Assembly: GCF_039907765.1 (NCBI RefSeq)
Contig: NZ_JARDJI010000008.1
Span: 128,339-192,338, forward strand
Source of the DNA: Aminobacter sp039907765
GTDB taxonomy: Bacteria > Pseudomonadota > Alphaproteobacteria > Rhizobiales > Rhizobiaceae
DNA length: 64,000 bases
Direction: 5' to 3'
In this document: positions 8,117 through 18,325 of the stretch, piece after piece
Layout: each line of letters begins with the position of its first letter
Position numbering within the stretch: position 1 is the first letter of the stretch
Notes under the pieces: generated by a model
Told to the model about the DNA's origin: nothing
Seen by the model: only the letters and a program-made list of their open reading frames with translations
Database searches by the model: none
Position numbers and translations under genes: made by a program

Positions 8117-9184
8117 CTATTCCTGTTCTTCAACCGCGGCGCTGGATCGTCCCATCGCTGCATGCGGGTTGCGTGCATGAAACAGGTCGAGATCGGCCTC
8201 GATGCGGTCGAGCAGCCGGTTGCGAACCATATCGTACGCCATCTCTATCGCTGCCGCGAAACCATCCGCGTCGGCACCGCCATGGCTCTTCACCACCACG
8301 CCGTTCAGGCCAAGGAACACGCCACCGTTGGCACGGCGCACGTCCATCTTCTCGCGCAGCCGGTCGAACGCGCCCTTGGCGAATATGTAGCCGATCTTGG
8401 CCATCAGCGTGCGGCTCATCGCCTCGCGGAGGTAACCGGCGATCTGGCGCGCAGTTCCCTCGGCGGTCTTCAGCGCGATGTTGCCGGAGAAACCCTCGGT
8501 CACCACGACGTCCGTCGCGCCCTTGCCGATGTCGTCGCCCTCGACGAAACCCTGATAGCTCATGGAAGCCATGTTGGCCTCGCGCAGCATGCGCCCGGCT
8601 TCCTTGACCTCTTCCTGTCCCTTGATCTCCTCGACGCCGACATTGAGCAGCCCGACCGAAGGCCGCTCGATCCCGAACAGCGCCCGGGCCATGCCGGTTC
8701 CCAGAATGGCGAAGTCGATCAGCTGATGGGCGTCCGCGCCGATCGTGGCGCCGACATCGAGCACGACGCTCTCGCCGCGCGTGGTCGGCCACAGCGCGGC
8801 GATGGCCGGGCGATCGATGGTCGCCATGGTCCGCAGGCAGAATTTCGACATGGCCATCAGCGCGCCGGTGTTGCCGGCGGACACGCAGGCGTCGGACGTG
8901 CCCGACTTCACCGCCTCGATGGCCTTCCACATCGACGACTTCCAGCGGCCGTGGCGCAGCGCCTGGCTCGGCTTGTCGTCCATGCGGACGGCGACCTCGC
9001 TGTGGTGGAACTCGCTGACCGCGGCCAGCCGCGGATGCTTGGCGAGTTCGGGGCGAACCGCCTCCTCGCGACCGTAGATGATGAAACGAACGTCGCTGCG
9101 CCGGACGGCGACCTTGGCCAGAGCGGGGATGACCACGGAGGGTCCGTGATCGCCTCCCATGGCATCAACTGAAATCCTGATCAC
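8117..9184 (-). CDS. plsX: Phosphate acyltransferase PlsX
   Basis: 355 aa, full length, GTG start (ISVDAMGGDHGPSVVIPAL). Family landmarks are the N-terminal DAMGGDHGP, the SAGNTGALM segment (~110) and VVVTEGFSGNIALKT (~230). PlsX converts acyl-ACP plus phosphate to acyl-phosphate, the acyl donor for PlsY in phosphatidic acid synthesis at the membrane. It heads the plsX-fabH pair and is preceded by a DUF177 gene, the usual bacterial neighbourhood (without rpmF here). Confidence 0.97.
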   Translation of the reverse strand: MIRISVDAMGGDHGPSVVIPALAKVAVRRSDVRFIIYGREEAVRPELAKHPRLAAVSEFHHSEVAVRMDDKPSQALRHGRWKSSMWKAIEAVKSGTSDACVSAGNTGALMAMSKFCLRTMATIDRPAIAALWPTTRGESVVLDVGATIGADAHQLIDFAILGTGMARALFGIERPSVGLLNVGVEEIKGQEEVKEAGRMLREANMASMSYQGFVEGDDIGKGATDVVVTEGFSGNIALKTAEGTARQIAGYLREAMSRTLMAKIGYIFAKGAFDRLREKMDVRRANGGVFLGLNGVVVKSHGGADADGFAAAIEMAYDMVRNRLLDRIEADLDLFHARNPHAAMGRSSAAVEEQE

Positions 9185-9290
9185 GCGTCGGTCATCTCAC
9201 TGTTGGCGTAGCGGGGCACGCATAAACCCGGGCGGAAAATAGCGGTTTTGGATCGCCGTACAACCGGATTACGCGAATCGAAAATCGATT

Positions 9291-9845
9291 TCAAAGTTTC
9301 TTGGCAATCAAACGCAGCTTTTTCTGGAACTCGCTCTCGACCGGCCCGCCGTCTTCGTCGGTCGCGGCGGTCATCGTGGCGCCCTTCTTGCGCGGGTAAG
9401 GATCGATGCCGAGGCCGAAGAACTCCTCGGCCAGCGCGCCGACGTCGATGCTGTCGCCCTCGAAGGTTTCGGGGCTATCCGGCCCCTCGGCATCGAGGAG
9501 GATCTCACCGCCGACATGGAAACCCTCGCGACCGAGCTTGGAATCCTGCGGCAGGAAGACGCCTTCGACCTCTTCGTCGATCTTCGCGTCGAGCGGCTCC
9601 ATGGTGACGATGCAGGCCTGGGTGATCGCCGCCTCGACGCGGCCGCGGACCTTGACCCCGTTGCGCTTCCAGCTTGTGACGAGAAGCTCGGCGCGGTAGC
9701 GCTCGACCGAAAGCAGGCCATGCGCCTCGGCCAGGGCTTCGCGCTGCGCCGCATCGGCCTCGATGACCACCGACATGCCCTTCTGCGGCAGGCGCGCAAC
9801 ATTGACGGTGAACGAGACCGGGCTGTGGGTCTGGAGGTGTTTCAT
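9291..9845 (-). CDS. DUF177 (YceD-like) protein
   Basis: 184 aa with an excellent ribosome site (AAGGAGG, 7 bases before the ATG). The central ACIVTMEPLDAKIDEEVEGVF segment holds the single conserved cysteine region of DUF177/YceD proteins, and an acidic stretch follows. YceD proteins are conserved next to plsX/rpmF in many bacteria and have been linked to 23S rRNA accumulation; the molecular role in alphaproteobacteria is unsettled. It follows the cytochrome chaperone gene with a 12-base gap. Confidence 0.88.
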   Translation of the reverse strand: MKHLQTHSPVSFTVNVARLPQKGMSVVIEADAAQREALAEAHGLLSVERYRAELLVTSWKRNGVKVRGRVEAAITQACIVTMEPLDAKIDEEVEGVFLPQDSKLGREGFHVGGEILLDAEGPDSPETFEGDSIDVGALAEEFFGLGIDPYPRKKGATMTAATDEDGGPVESEFQKKLRLIAKKL

Positions 9846-9857
9846 GGATGGCCTCCT

Positions 9858-10400
9858 TCAGGCCGCCTTGGGCGCCGGGTATTCGAGCCTGCCGGCGCAG
9901 ATGTCGCTGGTCTGCTGCGCCTTGAGGAAAACATCTGCCCCCAGCACATAGTCCGCCAGCGCGGAGGCCTCGGGCCAGCTTGCGTCTTCCGGGCGGACAT
10001 TGCGCGCGAGCGCCGCGGCCAATCCTGCCCTGTCGCTGCCCTCGACCGCCGCCCTGTAGGCCTCGGTGCGGCCATAGAACATCTTAGCCAGCTTCTTCAT
10101 CCGCTTTGGCACGCCGACGTCGCTGATTCCAAGTTCGCGCAGCGAGTGGTCGACGTCGAGAAAAAACTCGTCGATCAGCAATTGCGCGATCTCGGCCGGA
10201 GGCCCCTGTTCGCCGCGCAGGCGGTGCTGGAACAGAAACATGTGCAGCGACAGCATCTCGAAGCGCCCGAGCGGCGTGTCCGGCACGTTCCACGCAGAAT
10301 AAAGCGGCTCCTGCCGCGCCGCCGCCACGATTCGTGTATAGAGCGCGTCCGTGATGGCGCGGTTGGCTTGGCGTTGACGGCCAAACAGACGCTGGAACAT
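9858..10400 (-). CDS. Ubiquinol-cytochrome c chaperone family protein
   Basis: 180 aa. The sequence matches the CBP3/UQCC1-type family: an amphipathic start MFQRLFGRQRQ, the region LGRFEMLSLHMFLFQHRL, then LLIDEFFLDVDHSLRELG and RMKKLAKMFYGR. In mitochondria Cbp3 helps synthesis and assembly of cytochrome b; bacterial members are inferred to help mature the cytochrome bc1 complex at the membrane. It is divergent from bamE and just upstream of the DUF177 gene, a common alphaproteobacterial order. Confidence 0.9.
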   Translation of the reverse strand: MFQRLFGRQRQANRAITDALYTRIVAAARQEPLYSAWNVPDTPLGRFEMLSLHMFLFQHRLRGEQGPPAEIAQLLIDEFFLDVDHSLRELGISDVGVPKRMKKLAKMFYGRTEAYRAAVEGSDRAGLAAALARNVRPEDASWPEASALADYVLGADVFLKAQQTSDICAGRLEYPAPKAA

Positions 10401-10512
10401 GAGAGGGCGGTCTCCCGGGGACCCGTTTCGCTAGGTGGCCTTGTTGCATCGGCGCGCAAGCTGGTTTACCGGTTTTGCGGCTTCGCGCAAGCCAGGGCCC
10501 TGGCACGACAGG

Positions 10513-11046
10513 ATGGAGTTGTTGTTGCAGTCGCTGAAATTCAAGATGCCATTTTCGCTGCGGCCGGCCGGTGCCGCGTCGCTTGTCGCGGCTGCCGTCG
10601 TGCTTTCGGCGTGCAACACCTCGAAGACCTTCGGTGACCTTAACCCGGGCGAGACATTGACCCAGGGCTACGTCATCGACCAGCAGTCGATCGACTCCGT
10701 GCCAGTCGGCTCGAGCCGCGAACAGGTGCTGCTGGCGCTGGGCACGCCTTCGACCACCGCCACCTTCGACAACGAGGTGTTCTATTACATCTCCCAGACT
10801 CGCAAGCGCGCCGTCGCCTTCGCCAAGCCGAAGCTCGTCGACCAGCGCGTGCTGGCCGTCTATTTCGGCACCGACGGCCGCGTCTCCCAGATCGCCAATT
10901 ACGGCCTGCAGGACGGCAAGGTCTTCGATTTCATCACGCGCACGACGCCGACCGGCGGCAAGGACCAGAACTTCCTCGGCCAGCTGCTCTCGGGTGCCGG
11001 CAAGATGGGTTCGAGCGCTGCCAGCAGCATCTTCGGCGGCAGCTGA
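10513..11046 (+). CDS. bamE: Outer membrane assembly lipoprotein BamE
   Basis: 177 aa from the ATG at 10513; ATGs at 10435 and 10546 are also in frame and the start is uncertain. A lipoprotein signal with lipobox LSAC (cysteine ~33) is followed by the BamE/SmpA fold: TQGYVIDQQSIDSVPVGSSR, then VLLALGTPSTTATFDNEVFYY. BamE is a periplasmic lipoprotein of the BAM complex that inserts beta-barrel proteins in the outer membrane. It ends in a clear terminator and converges on hppA. Confidence 0.92.
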   Translation: MELLLQSLKFKMPFSLRPAGAASLVAAAVVLSACNTSKTFGDLNPGETLTQGYVIDQQSIDSVPVGSSREQVLLALGTPSTTATFDNEVFYYISQTRKRAVAFAKPKLVDQRVLAVYFGTDGRVSQIANYGLQDGKVFDFITRTTPTGGKDQNFLGQLLSGAGKMGSSAASSIFGGS

Positions 11047-11082
11047 TCGGCCGTCAGGGCTCCAGAAATCTCAGGCAACAAG

Positions 11083-11112
11083 ACCCGCGGGAGCAATCTC
11101 GCGGGTTTTTCT
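11083..11112 (+). terminator. Terminator of bamE
   Basis: ACCCGCG (11083-11089) pairs with CGCGGGT (11100-11106), followed by a T-rich run TTTTTCTTT. Confidence 0.85.
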
Positions 11113-11130
11113 TTGCTCTTGCACGCATGA

Positions 11131-11166
11131 AAAACCCCGCCCGCGCGACGCGGACGGGGTCTTTTT
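11131..11166 (-). terminator. Terminator of hppA, probably bidirectional
   Basis: A-tract, ACCCCGCCCGCG, 4-6 base loop, then CGCGGACGGGGT (one mismatch) and CTTTTT. On the minus strand it lies 29 bases after the hppA stop and ends in a run of five T. Confidence 0.9.
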
Positions 11167-11194
11167 CCTTGCCAGGTCCCCGAAGGGGCGTGGC

Positions 11195-13336
11195 TCAGCT
11201 ATGCGCCAGGACGGCCAACAGCAGCAATGCCACGATGTTGGTGATCTTGATCGCCGGGTTCACGGCCGGCCCGGCCGTGTCCTTGTAGGGATCGCCGACG
11301 GTGTCGCCGGTGACCGACGCCTTGTGGGCTTCGGAACCCTTCATGTGCTTGACGCCATCCTTGTCGGTGAAGCCGTCCTCGAAGGACTTCTTGGCGTTGT
11401 CCCAGGCGCCGCCGCCGGAGGTCATCGAGATCGCCACGAACAGGCCGTTGACGATGACGCCAAGCAGCGATGCGCCGAGGGCGGCGAAGGCCGACGCCTT
11501 GGAGCCGGAGATCAGGAGCACGCCGAAATAGACGACCAGCGGCGCCAGCACCGGCAGCAGCGACGGGATGATCATCTCCTTGATCGCAGCCTTGGTGAGC
11601 AGATCGACGGCGCGGGCGTAGTTCGGCTTGGAGGTCCCCTGCATGATGCCGGGATTCTCGCGGAACTGCTTGCGCACTTCCTCGACGATCGCCCCGGCCG
11701 CGCGTCCGACGGCGGTCATGGCGATGCCGCCGAACAGATACGGGATCAGGCCGCCGAAGATCAGACCTGCGACGACGTAGGGGTTCGACAGGTCGAAGGA
11801 GACCGTGCCGATGTCGGCGAAGTACGGGAACTGCGCACTGTTGGCCGCGAAGTACTGCAGGTCGTAGCTGTAGGCTGCGAACAGCACCAGCGCGCCGAGG
11901 CCGGCGGAACCGATGGCATAGCCCTTGGTCACCGCCTTGGTGGTGTTGCCGACGGCGTCGAGCGCGTCGGTCGACTGACGCACTTCCTTCGGCAGGCCGG
12001 ACATCTCGGCGATGCCGCCGGCATTGTCGGTGACCGGGCCGAAGGCGTCGAGCGCCACGATCATGCCGGCGAGCCCGAGCATGGTGGTGACGGCGATCGC
12101 GGTGCCGAACAGGCCGGCGATCTGGAAGGTGGCGATGATGCCGCCGACGATGACGATCGCCGGCAGCGCCGTCGATTCGAGCGAAACGGCGAGACCCTGG
12201 ATGACGTTGGTGCCGTGACCGGTGACCGACGCCTGGGCGATCGAATTGACGGGACGCTTGTTGGTGCCGGTGTAGTATTCGGTGATGACCACGATCAGGC
12301 CGGTCACCAGGAGGCCGATGAGCCCGCAGATGAAGAGGTTCCAGCCCGTGACAACGACGCCATTGGCCAGGCCGACCTCGCCCCAGCCGATGGTGAGCGA
12401 CGTGGCGGCGCCGAGGCCCAGTATCGACAGCAGGCCGGTGACGATCAGGCCCTTGTAGAGGGCGCCCATGATCGAGCCGTTGGAGCCGAGCTTGACGAAG
12501 AACGTGCCCGCGATCGAGGTGATGATGCAGGCGCCGCAGATGGCGAGCGGATAGAGCATCACGCTCGAAAGCACCGCCGAGCCGGCGAAGAAGATGGCGC
12601 CGAGAACCATGGTGGCGACGACCGTCACCGCGTAGGTCTCGAACAGGTCGGCCGCCATGCCGGCGCAGTCGCCGACATTGTCGCCGACGTTGTCGGCAAT
12701 CGTCGCCGGATTGCGCGGATCGTCCTCCGGAATGCCCGCTTCGACCTTGCCGACGAGATCGCCGCCGACGTCCGCACCCTTGGTGAAGATGCCGCCGCCG
12801 AGACGCGCGAAGATCGAGATCAGCGAGGCGCCGAAGCCGAGCGCCACCAGCGAGTCGACGACCATGCGGTCGTTGGGCGCGAGCCCCATCGGCCCGGTGA
12901 GGACCCAGTAGTAAACGGACACGCCGAGCAGGGCGAGGCCGGCGACGAGCAGGCCGGTGATGGCGCCCGACTTGAAGGCGATGTCGAGGCCGGCGGCCAG
13001 GCTGTTGGAGGCTGCCTGGGCGGTGCGCACATTGGCGCGAACCGAGACGTGCATGCCGATGAAACCCGCAGTCCCGGACAGGACTGCACCAATCAAAAAG
13101 CCGATCGCCGCGGTGCCGGAAAGCAGCCACCAGGCGAGCAGGAACACGACGACGCCGACGATGGCGATGGTCGTGTACTGGCGCGCCAGATATGCCTGCG
13201 CACCTTCACGGATGGCAGCAGAGATTTCCTGCATGCGTGCACTGCCCTGGTCGGATGCAAGCACCGACTGCGTCGCCCAGATGGCGTAAAGGACAGATAG
13301 CAAGCCGCAGGCGATGACGACGTAAAGCATTGTCAT
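11195..13336 (-). CDS. hppA: K+-independent proton-translocating membrane pyrophosphatase
   Basis: 713 aa from the ATG at 13336, which has GGAAGAG 7 bases upstream (a TTG two codons earlier is open). About sixteen membrane helices are visible. The substrate-binding loops are complete: DVGGDLVGKVEAGIPEDDPR, the following NPATIADNVGDNVGD, and a C-terminal VGDPYKDTAGPAVNP. The diagnostic position in GNTTKAVTKGY is lysine, which marks the K+-independent subfamily (the K+-dependent form has alanine there). The enzyme couples PPi hydrolysis to proton pumping across the inner or acidocalcisome membrane. Confidence 0.97.
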   Translation of the reverse strand: MTMLYVVIACGLLSVLYAIWATQSVLASDQGSARMQEISAAIREGAQAYLARQYTTIAIVGVVVFLLAWWLLSGTAAIGFLIGAVLSGTAGFIGMHVSVRANVRTAQAASNSLAAGLDIAFKSGAITGLLVAGLALLGVSVYYWVLTGPMGLAPNDRMVVDSLVALGFGASLISIFARLGGGIFTKGADVGGDLVGKVEAGIPEDDPRNPATIADNVGDNVGDCAGMAADLFETYAVTVVATMVLGAIFFAGSAVLSSVMLYPLAICGACIITSIAGTFFVKLGSNGSIMGALYKGLIVTGLLSILGLGAATSLTIGWGEVGLANGVVVTGWNLFICGLIGLLVTGLIVVITEYYTGTNKRPVNSIAQASVTGHGTNVIQGLAVSLESTALPAIVIVGGIIATFQIAGLFGTAIAVTTMLGLAGMIVALDAFGPVTDNAGGIAEMSGLPKEVRQSTDALDAVGNTTKAVTKGYAIGSAGLGALVLFAAYSYDLQYFAANSAQFPYFADIGTVSFDLSNPYVVAGLIFGGLIPYLFGGIAMTAVGRAAGAIVEEVRKQFRENPGIMQGTSKPNYARAVDLLTKAAIKEMIIPSLLPVLAPLVVYFGVLLISGSKASAFAALGASLLGVIVNGLFVAISMTSGGGAWDNAKKSFEDGFTDKDGVKHMKGSEAHKASVTGDTVGDPYKDTAGPAVNPAIKITNIVALLLLAVLAHS

Positions 13337-13531
13337 TGCCAATTCTCTTCCCTGATTGCGCCCGGATATCCCCTCCCCGGGCTAAGTGAACGAGACCGGC
13401 AGCCTATGTGCTGGTGCCGGCCCCCGGTGCGACAATCCGAAACAGGGCCAAGGACGTCAAGATATCGCCAAGCTTTTGTCCCGGCTTTCGCCAAGCCGCT
13501 TCGAAAGGCCCGGCGAAAATCAAAAAGCGCC

Positions 13532-14026
13532 TCAGGCCAGGTCGCGGTCGGGCTGGTTGACGTAGATCAGCACCGCCAGCATCGTCATGTAGAACTTGAA
13601 GGCCGCGTCCTGGCCATTCCAGGTGCTTGACTGCCACATGGCGAACCATTCGCCGCCGACCACCATGAAGCCGAAGAACCAGACGAGAAAACCCATGGTG
13701 GCGCCAAGCGCGACAAAACCCTTGGCGTCGTTGAATTCCTGTCCGGACCCATTGCGCTGCTGCCAGAGCTTCAGCGCGGCGACGAGGAAGAGCACGAAGG
13801 TCAACGCCTCGCCGAAGATGATCATCCAGTAGCCGACGCTCCAGAGGGTCGGGTTGGTGATCGAGCGATACATCAGCGCATTGCCGGGAAAGGTCGTGTC
13901 CATGCTCAGAACGTGCTGGACGAATGCGAAGTTGGAGCCGTAGTCGGTGATATTGCCGAACGCCACGAGAAAGGCGAAAGCTGCGAGGCAGAGACACATG
14001 ACGATCTTGGAGAGACGCCAAATCAT
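13532..14026 (-). CDS. DUF2165 small integral membrane protein
   Basis: 164 aa, ATG at 14026 with AAGGA upstream. Four hydrophobic segments are visible, with the conserved-looking ITNPTLWSVGYWMIIFGE and a GFLVWFFGFMVVGGEWFAMWQ region, which I recognise as the DUF2165 family. Function is unknown. It stands alone, about 190 bases upstream of hppA on the same strand; that spacer shows nothing notable beyond the hppA ribosome site. Confidence 0.8.
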   Translation of the reverse strand: MIWRLSKIVMCLCLAAFAFLVAFGNITDYGSNFAFVQHVLSMDTTFPGNALMYRSITNPTLWSVGYWMIIFGEALTFVLFLVAALKLWQQRNGSGQEFNDAKGFVALGATMGFLVWFFGFMVVGGEWFAMWQSSTWNGQDAAFKFYMTMLAVLIYVNQPDRDLA

Positions 14027-14336
14027 GGCCAGAATTCCTTCGAATGACGGATCGGGGCATCGACCAGATCAATCACCGAGTCTCGCGGGCGGCGCAACAG
14101 GCCAGCCGGTCCAGCTGGTGCTGACCGGTTCGGCCAGGATGTACGCCGGAAAGCTCGGGCTGGACGCGGCCATTGGCGCGCTGAAGCTTATGTCGGAATG
14201 CCAGACCGGCGACGTGGTCTCGATCGCGTCGGGCGCGGGCAGCCATGATTTCGCCGTGCTGCGCCGCCGCTGGGTCGTGGAAGGCGGTGCAATCCGGCTC
14301 GAGATCACGCTCGACCATCCGGTGCGCGGCCGCTAG
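14025..14336 (+). CDS. Hypothetical protein, ~103 aa
   Basis: Not recognised. The frame shows strong G/C preference at third positions, which supports it over the antisense frames. Visible core: QLVLTGSARMYAGKLGLDAA, then SECQTGDVVSIASGAGSHDF and VRRRWVVEGGAIRLEITLDH, a small soluble beta-rich domain with no cysteine pair and no signal. The ATG at 14025 overlaps the start of the divergent DUF2165 gene by two bases, so the true start may be further in. It converges on the transporter permease gene 7 bases away. Confidence 0.55.
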   Translation: MARIPSNDGSGHRPDQSPSLAGGATGQPVQLVLTGSARMYAGKLGLDAAIGALKLMSECQTGDVVSIASGAGSHDFAVLRRRWVVEGGAIRLEITLDHPVRGR

Positions 14337-14343
14337 CAAGGGA

Positions 14344-15092
14344 TCAGGATTGCGTCGCCAGCCCCATGCGCCTGGCTGCGATGCGCTCCAGAGCCGACAG
14401 CACGTCATAGATCAGCACGGCAAGGGCTGCCACGATCAGCCCGCCCTGCAGGACGAAGGCGAGGTTGTTGGACTGCAGCCCCGCGATGATGACTTCGCCC
14501 ACGGTTTTTGCGGCGACCGTCGAGCCGATGGTCGCCGTCGCCAGGCTGATGACGACCGACAGCCGGATGCCGGCCAGGATCACCGGAACGCTCAGCGGCA
14601 GCTCGATCTGGACGAGGCGCTGCCAGCCGGTCATGCCGGCGCCGCGCGCTGCCTCGACGACGTTGGCCGGCGTGGTGGTGAGCCCCGTCAGCGTGTTCTC
14701 GAAGATCGGCAAAAGCCCATAGAGGAAAAGCGCGATCAGCGTCGGCTTCTCGCCGAAGCCGACGGCCGGAACGGCGAGCGCCAGCACCGCGACCGGGGGA
14801 AAGGTCTGCCCGATGTTCACCAGGCTGCGCGACAGCGGCAGGAACTCGGCTCCGGCGGGGCGCGTCACCAGGATGGCGAGCGAAACGGCTACGACGATCG
14901 CCGCGGCCGTGGCGATCGCCACTGTCCGCAGGTGCAGAAGCGCCAGCGACAGCAGGCTGCCCTGGTTGTAGATCGCCGGCGCGCCGTTCTGCGTCAGCGG
15001 CTTGAACACCGGCTCGAACCAGGCCGGATTGGCGAGGAACGCCACCAGCAGGACCAGCAGCGCCAGTCGCAGGACCGTGGGGATCCACGCCC

Positions 15093-15096
<4 letters not shown>
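14344..15096 (-). CDS. Osmoprotectant-type ABC transporter permease (YehW-like)
   Basis: 250 aa from the ATG at 15096, which overlaps the stop of the ATPase gene by 4 bases. About six helices. The cytoplasmic coupling loop EAARGAGMTGWQRLVQIELP is the EAA motif of binding-protein-dependent permeases. It is the last gene of a four-gene operon ordered binding protein, long permease, ATPase, short permease, the same as E. coli yehZYXW. The inferred role is uptake of glycine betaine, choline or a related quaternary amine. Confidence 0.9.
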
Positions 15097-16027
<931 letters not shown>

Positions 16028-16031
<4 letters not shown>

Positions 16032-17194
16032 GCGGCCTCCGCCACGGGTCTGCCTGTCGCGGCCGTTTCGATGACCGCGTCGAGAATGATTGCCGCGGCG
16101 AAGGCCAGCGCGACCGTCGGCACCGCTCCGAGCAGCACCAGGTCCATCGCCGTCTGGCCGACGCCCTGGAAGACGAAGACGCCGAAGCCGCCGCCGCCGA
16201 TGAGCGCGGCGATGGTGGCGAGCCCGATGTTCTGGACCAGAACGATGCGGATGCCGGTCAGGATCACCGGAAAGGCGAGCGGGAACTCGACGCCTTTCAG
16301 GCGCTGCCAGTCGGTCATGCCGGTGCCGCGGGCGGCATCGTTGGCGGCGCGCGGGACTCCCGCCAGCCCGACGACCGTGTTGGCGACCACCGGCAGCAGC
16401 GAATAGAGGAACAGCGCGACGAAGGCCGGCGCCACGCCTATGCCGCGAATGCCGATGGCGGCCGCGCCCGGGATATTGGCCGCCACCCAGCCCAGCGGGG
16501 CGATCAGGATGCCGAACAGGGCGATGGATGGGATGGTCTGGATGATGTTGAGCGTATTGAGCACCCCTGCCCTGAGCCATTCGACGCGGTGACTGAGGAC
16601 GCCGAGCGGCAGGCCGATGACCACGGCGCCGACGAGCGAGCCGAGAGCCAGGGTGACATGACGCCTGGCCTCGATCCAGAAGCTGTCGGCGCGGTTGGCA
16701 TATTCCTTGAGGAGCGACAGATCGTTCCAGGCCCCGGACGCGAGCAGCAACCAGACCGCCATCGCGGCGGCCGCAAGGACCGCGACGCGCCCCGCCGGCG
16801 ACAACTGCAGCCTCGTGAGGCCGTCGGCCAGCAGCAGCGTGAACGCAAAGACCAAAATCCAGAATCCGGAGGCCGGCGAGATGCGGGCAAACGTGTTGCC
16901 CTCAGGTGTGAGGAACGCCCCGGCGACACCGATCAGAGCCGCGAGCATCACAAGAGCGTCGACACTTGCGGCCAGCCTGATCACGAGCGGCGTTCGCAAC
17001 AGCGCAATCAGCCCCGACACAACCAAAATGGCGAGAAGCAGCAAGCCAAAGGGCTGCGGCAGCGCCTCGAGTATCGACCGGGGTTCGCCGGCGACGATAC
17101 GGTTGGCGCGAAACGTGGCGAATGGCGCAACCAAGGCGCCATAGGCGGCGATCGCGGCGATCACCACGCCAAGCTTGTCAAATCTGATGCTCAC
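16028..17194 (-). CDS. Osmoprotectant-type ABC transporter permease, long form (YehY-like)
   Basis: 388 aa. The N-terminal ~180 residues hold extra hydrophobic helices absent from ordinary permeases, the same build as YehY (~385 aa). The C-terminal half is the canonical permease domain with EAA-like loop NDAARGTGMTDWQRLKGVEF. It follows the binding protein gene with a 61-base gap and overlaps the ATPase gene by 4 bases. Confidence 0.9.
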
Positions 17195-17255
17195 GGCCGA
17201 GATGCGTCCCCGCTGCCTGTGGCGCGCCCCGACAGCCGAGGCGCGCCGCAGGAGC

Positions 17256-18167
17256 TTACTTCAGAAAGCCGTTCTTCTTCAGGAAATCCTCGGCGACTGC
17301 CTTGGCAGGCTCGCCGCCTACCTGGACGCGGCCGTTCAGCTCCTGGAGCGTGACGAGGTCGAGCTTCTCGAACACGGGCTTCAGCAGGGTCTCGATCTCC
17401 GGATGCTGCTTGAGCACCGCCTCGCGAACGATCGGCGCCGGCTGGTAGACCGGCTGCACGCCCTTGTCGTCCGTGAGCACGACGAGGCCGGAGGGGGCAA
17501 TGCCGCCGTCGGTGCCGTAGACCATGGCGGCGTTGGCACCGTTGGTCTGGTTGGCGGCTGCGGCAATGGTGGCGGCGGTGTCGCCGCCGGACAGCGTGAT
17601 CAGCTGCTCCGGCTTGAGGGTGAAGCCGTAGGTCGTCTGGAAGGCAGGCAGCGCGGCCGCCGAATTGACGAACTCGGCGGATGCCGCCAGCACCACATTG
17701 CCGCCGCCGGAGACGTATTTGCCGAAGTCGCTGAGGGTGGCGAGCTTGTTCGGCTCGGTCACGTCCTTGCGCAGCGCAATCGCCCAGGTGTTGTTGGCCG
17801 GTGCCGGCGAGAGCCAGACGATCTTGTTGGCATCGTAGTCGAGCTTCTTGGCGGTCTCGTAGCCCTTGGCGGCATCCTTCCAGACCGGATCATCCGCCTT
17901 CTCGAAGAAGAAGCCGGCATTGCCGGTATACTCCGGATAGATGTCGATCTCGCCCGCGGCAATCGCCTTGCGGACGACCGGCGTCGCACCGAGCTGGATG
18001 CGGTCGGTCGTGGCGATGTCGTTGGCGTTGAGAACCGACTGGATGATGTTGCCCAGCACGCCGCCCTCGGTGTCGATCTTGGACGAGACGACCACCTGCG
18101 CACTTGCAGCACCCGTTGCGATGCCGAATGAAACTCCGGCAACCGCCAGAATAGTCTTGAAGCTCAC
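17256..18167 (-). CDS. Osmoprotectant-type substrate-binding protein (OsmF/YehZ-like)
   Basis: 303 aa. The frame is open upstream to 18242, but GTG at 18167 is preferred: AAAGGGGGG lies 5 bases ahead and the protein then begins with a clean Sec signal (TILAVAGVSFGIATGAASA). Mature features: VVVSSKIDTEGGVLGNIIQ, the EIDIYPEYTGNAGFFF segment typical of the OpuAC/QAT family, and DDKGVQPVYQPAPIVRE. It captures the ligand in the periplasm and heads the operon. The ligand is inferred (betaine-like); E. coli OsmF has low affinity for betaine, so another compound is possible. Confidence 0.9.
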   Translation of the reverse strand: MSFKTILAVAGVSFGIATGAASAQVVVSSKIDTEGGVLGNIIQSVLNANDIATTDRIQLGATPVVRKAIAAGEIDIYPEYTGNAGFFFEKADDPVWKDAAKGYETAKKLDYDANKIVWLSPAPANNTWAIALRKDVTEPNKLATLSDFGKYVSGGGNVVLAASAEFVNSAAALPAFQTTYGFTLKPEQLITLSGGDTAATIAAAANQTNGANAAMVYGTDGGIAPSGLVVLTDDKGVQPVYQPAPIVREAVLKQHPEIETLLKPVFEKLDLVTLQELNGRVQVGGEPAKAVAEDFLKKNGFLK

Positions 18168-18325
18168 GATACCCCCCTTTGATGTGGCCGGTGACGGACG
18201 TTGCTTACATATGAGCACGCCGTCTGCCTTACGTCGGGGCATACGCTTTCACTACATTGGGCTTGCGCGCAATATTTTTTTGAAGTTCGAACTAATCGGC
18301 GGCAAGGACTGCCGCCAATTTCCCG

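Noticed and set aside
10994..13300. Long plus-strand frame opposite hppA
   Set aside because: Antisense shadow of a membrane protein gene; composition is Arg/Asp/Gly-rich noise with no domain.
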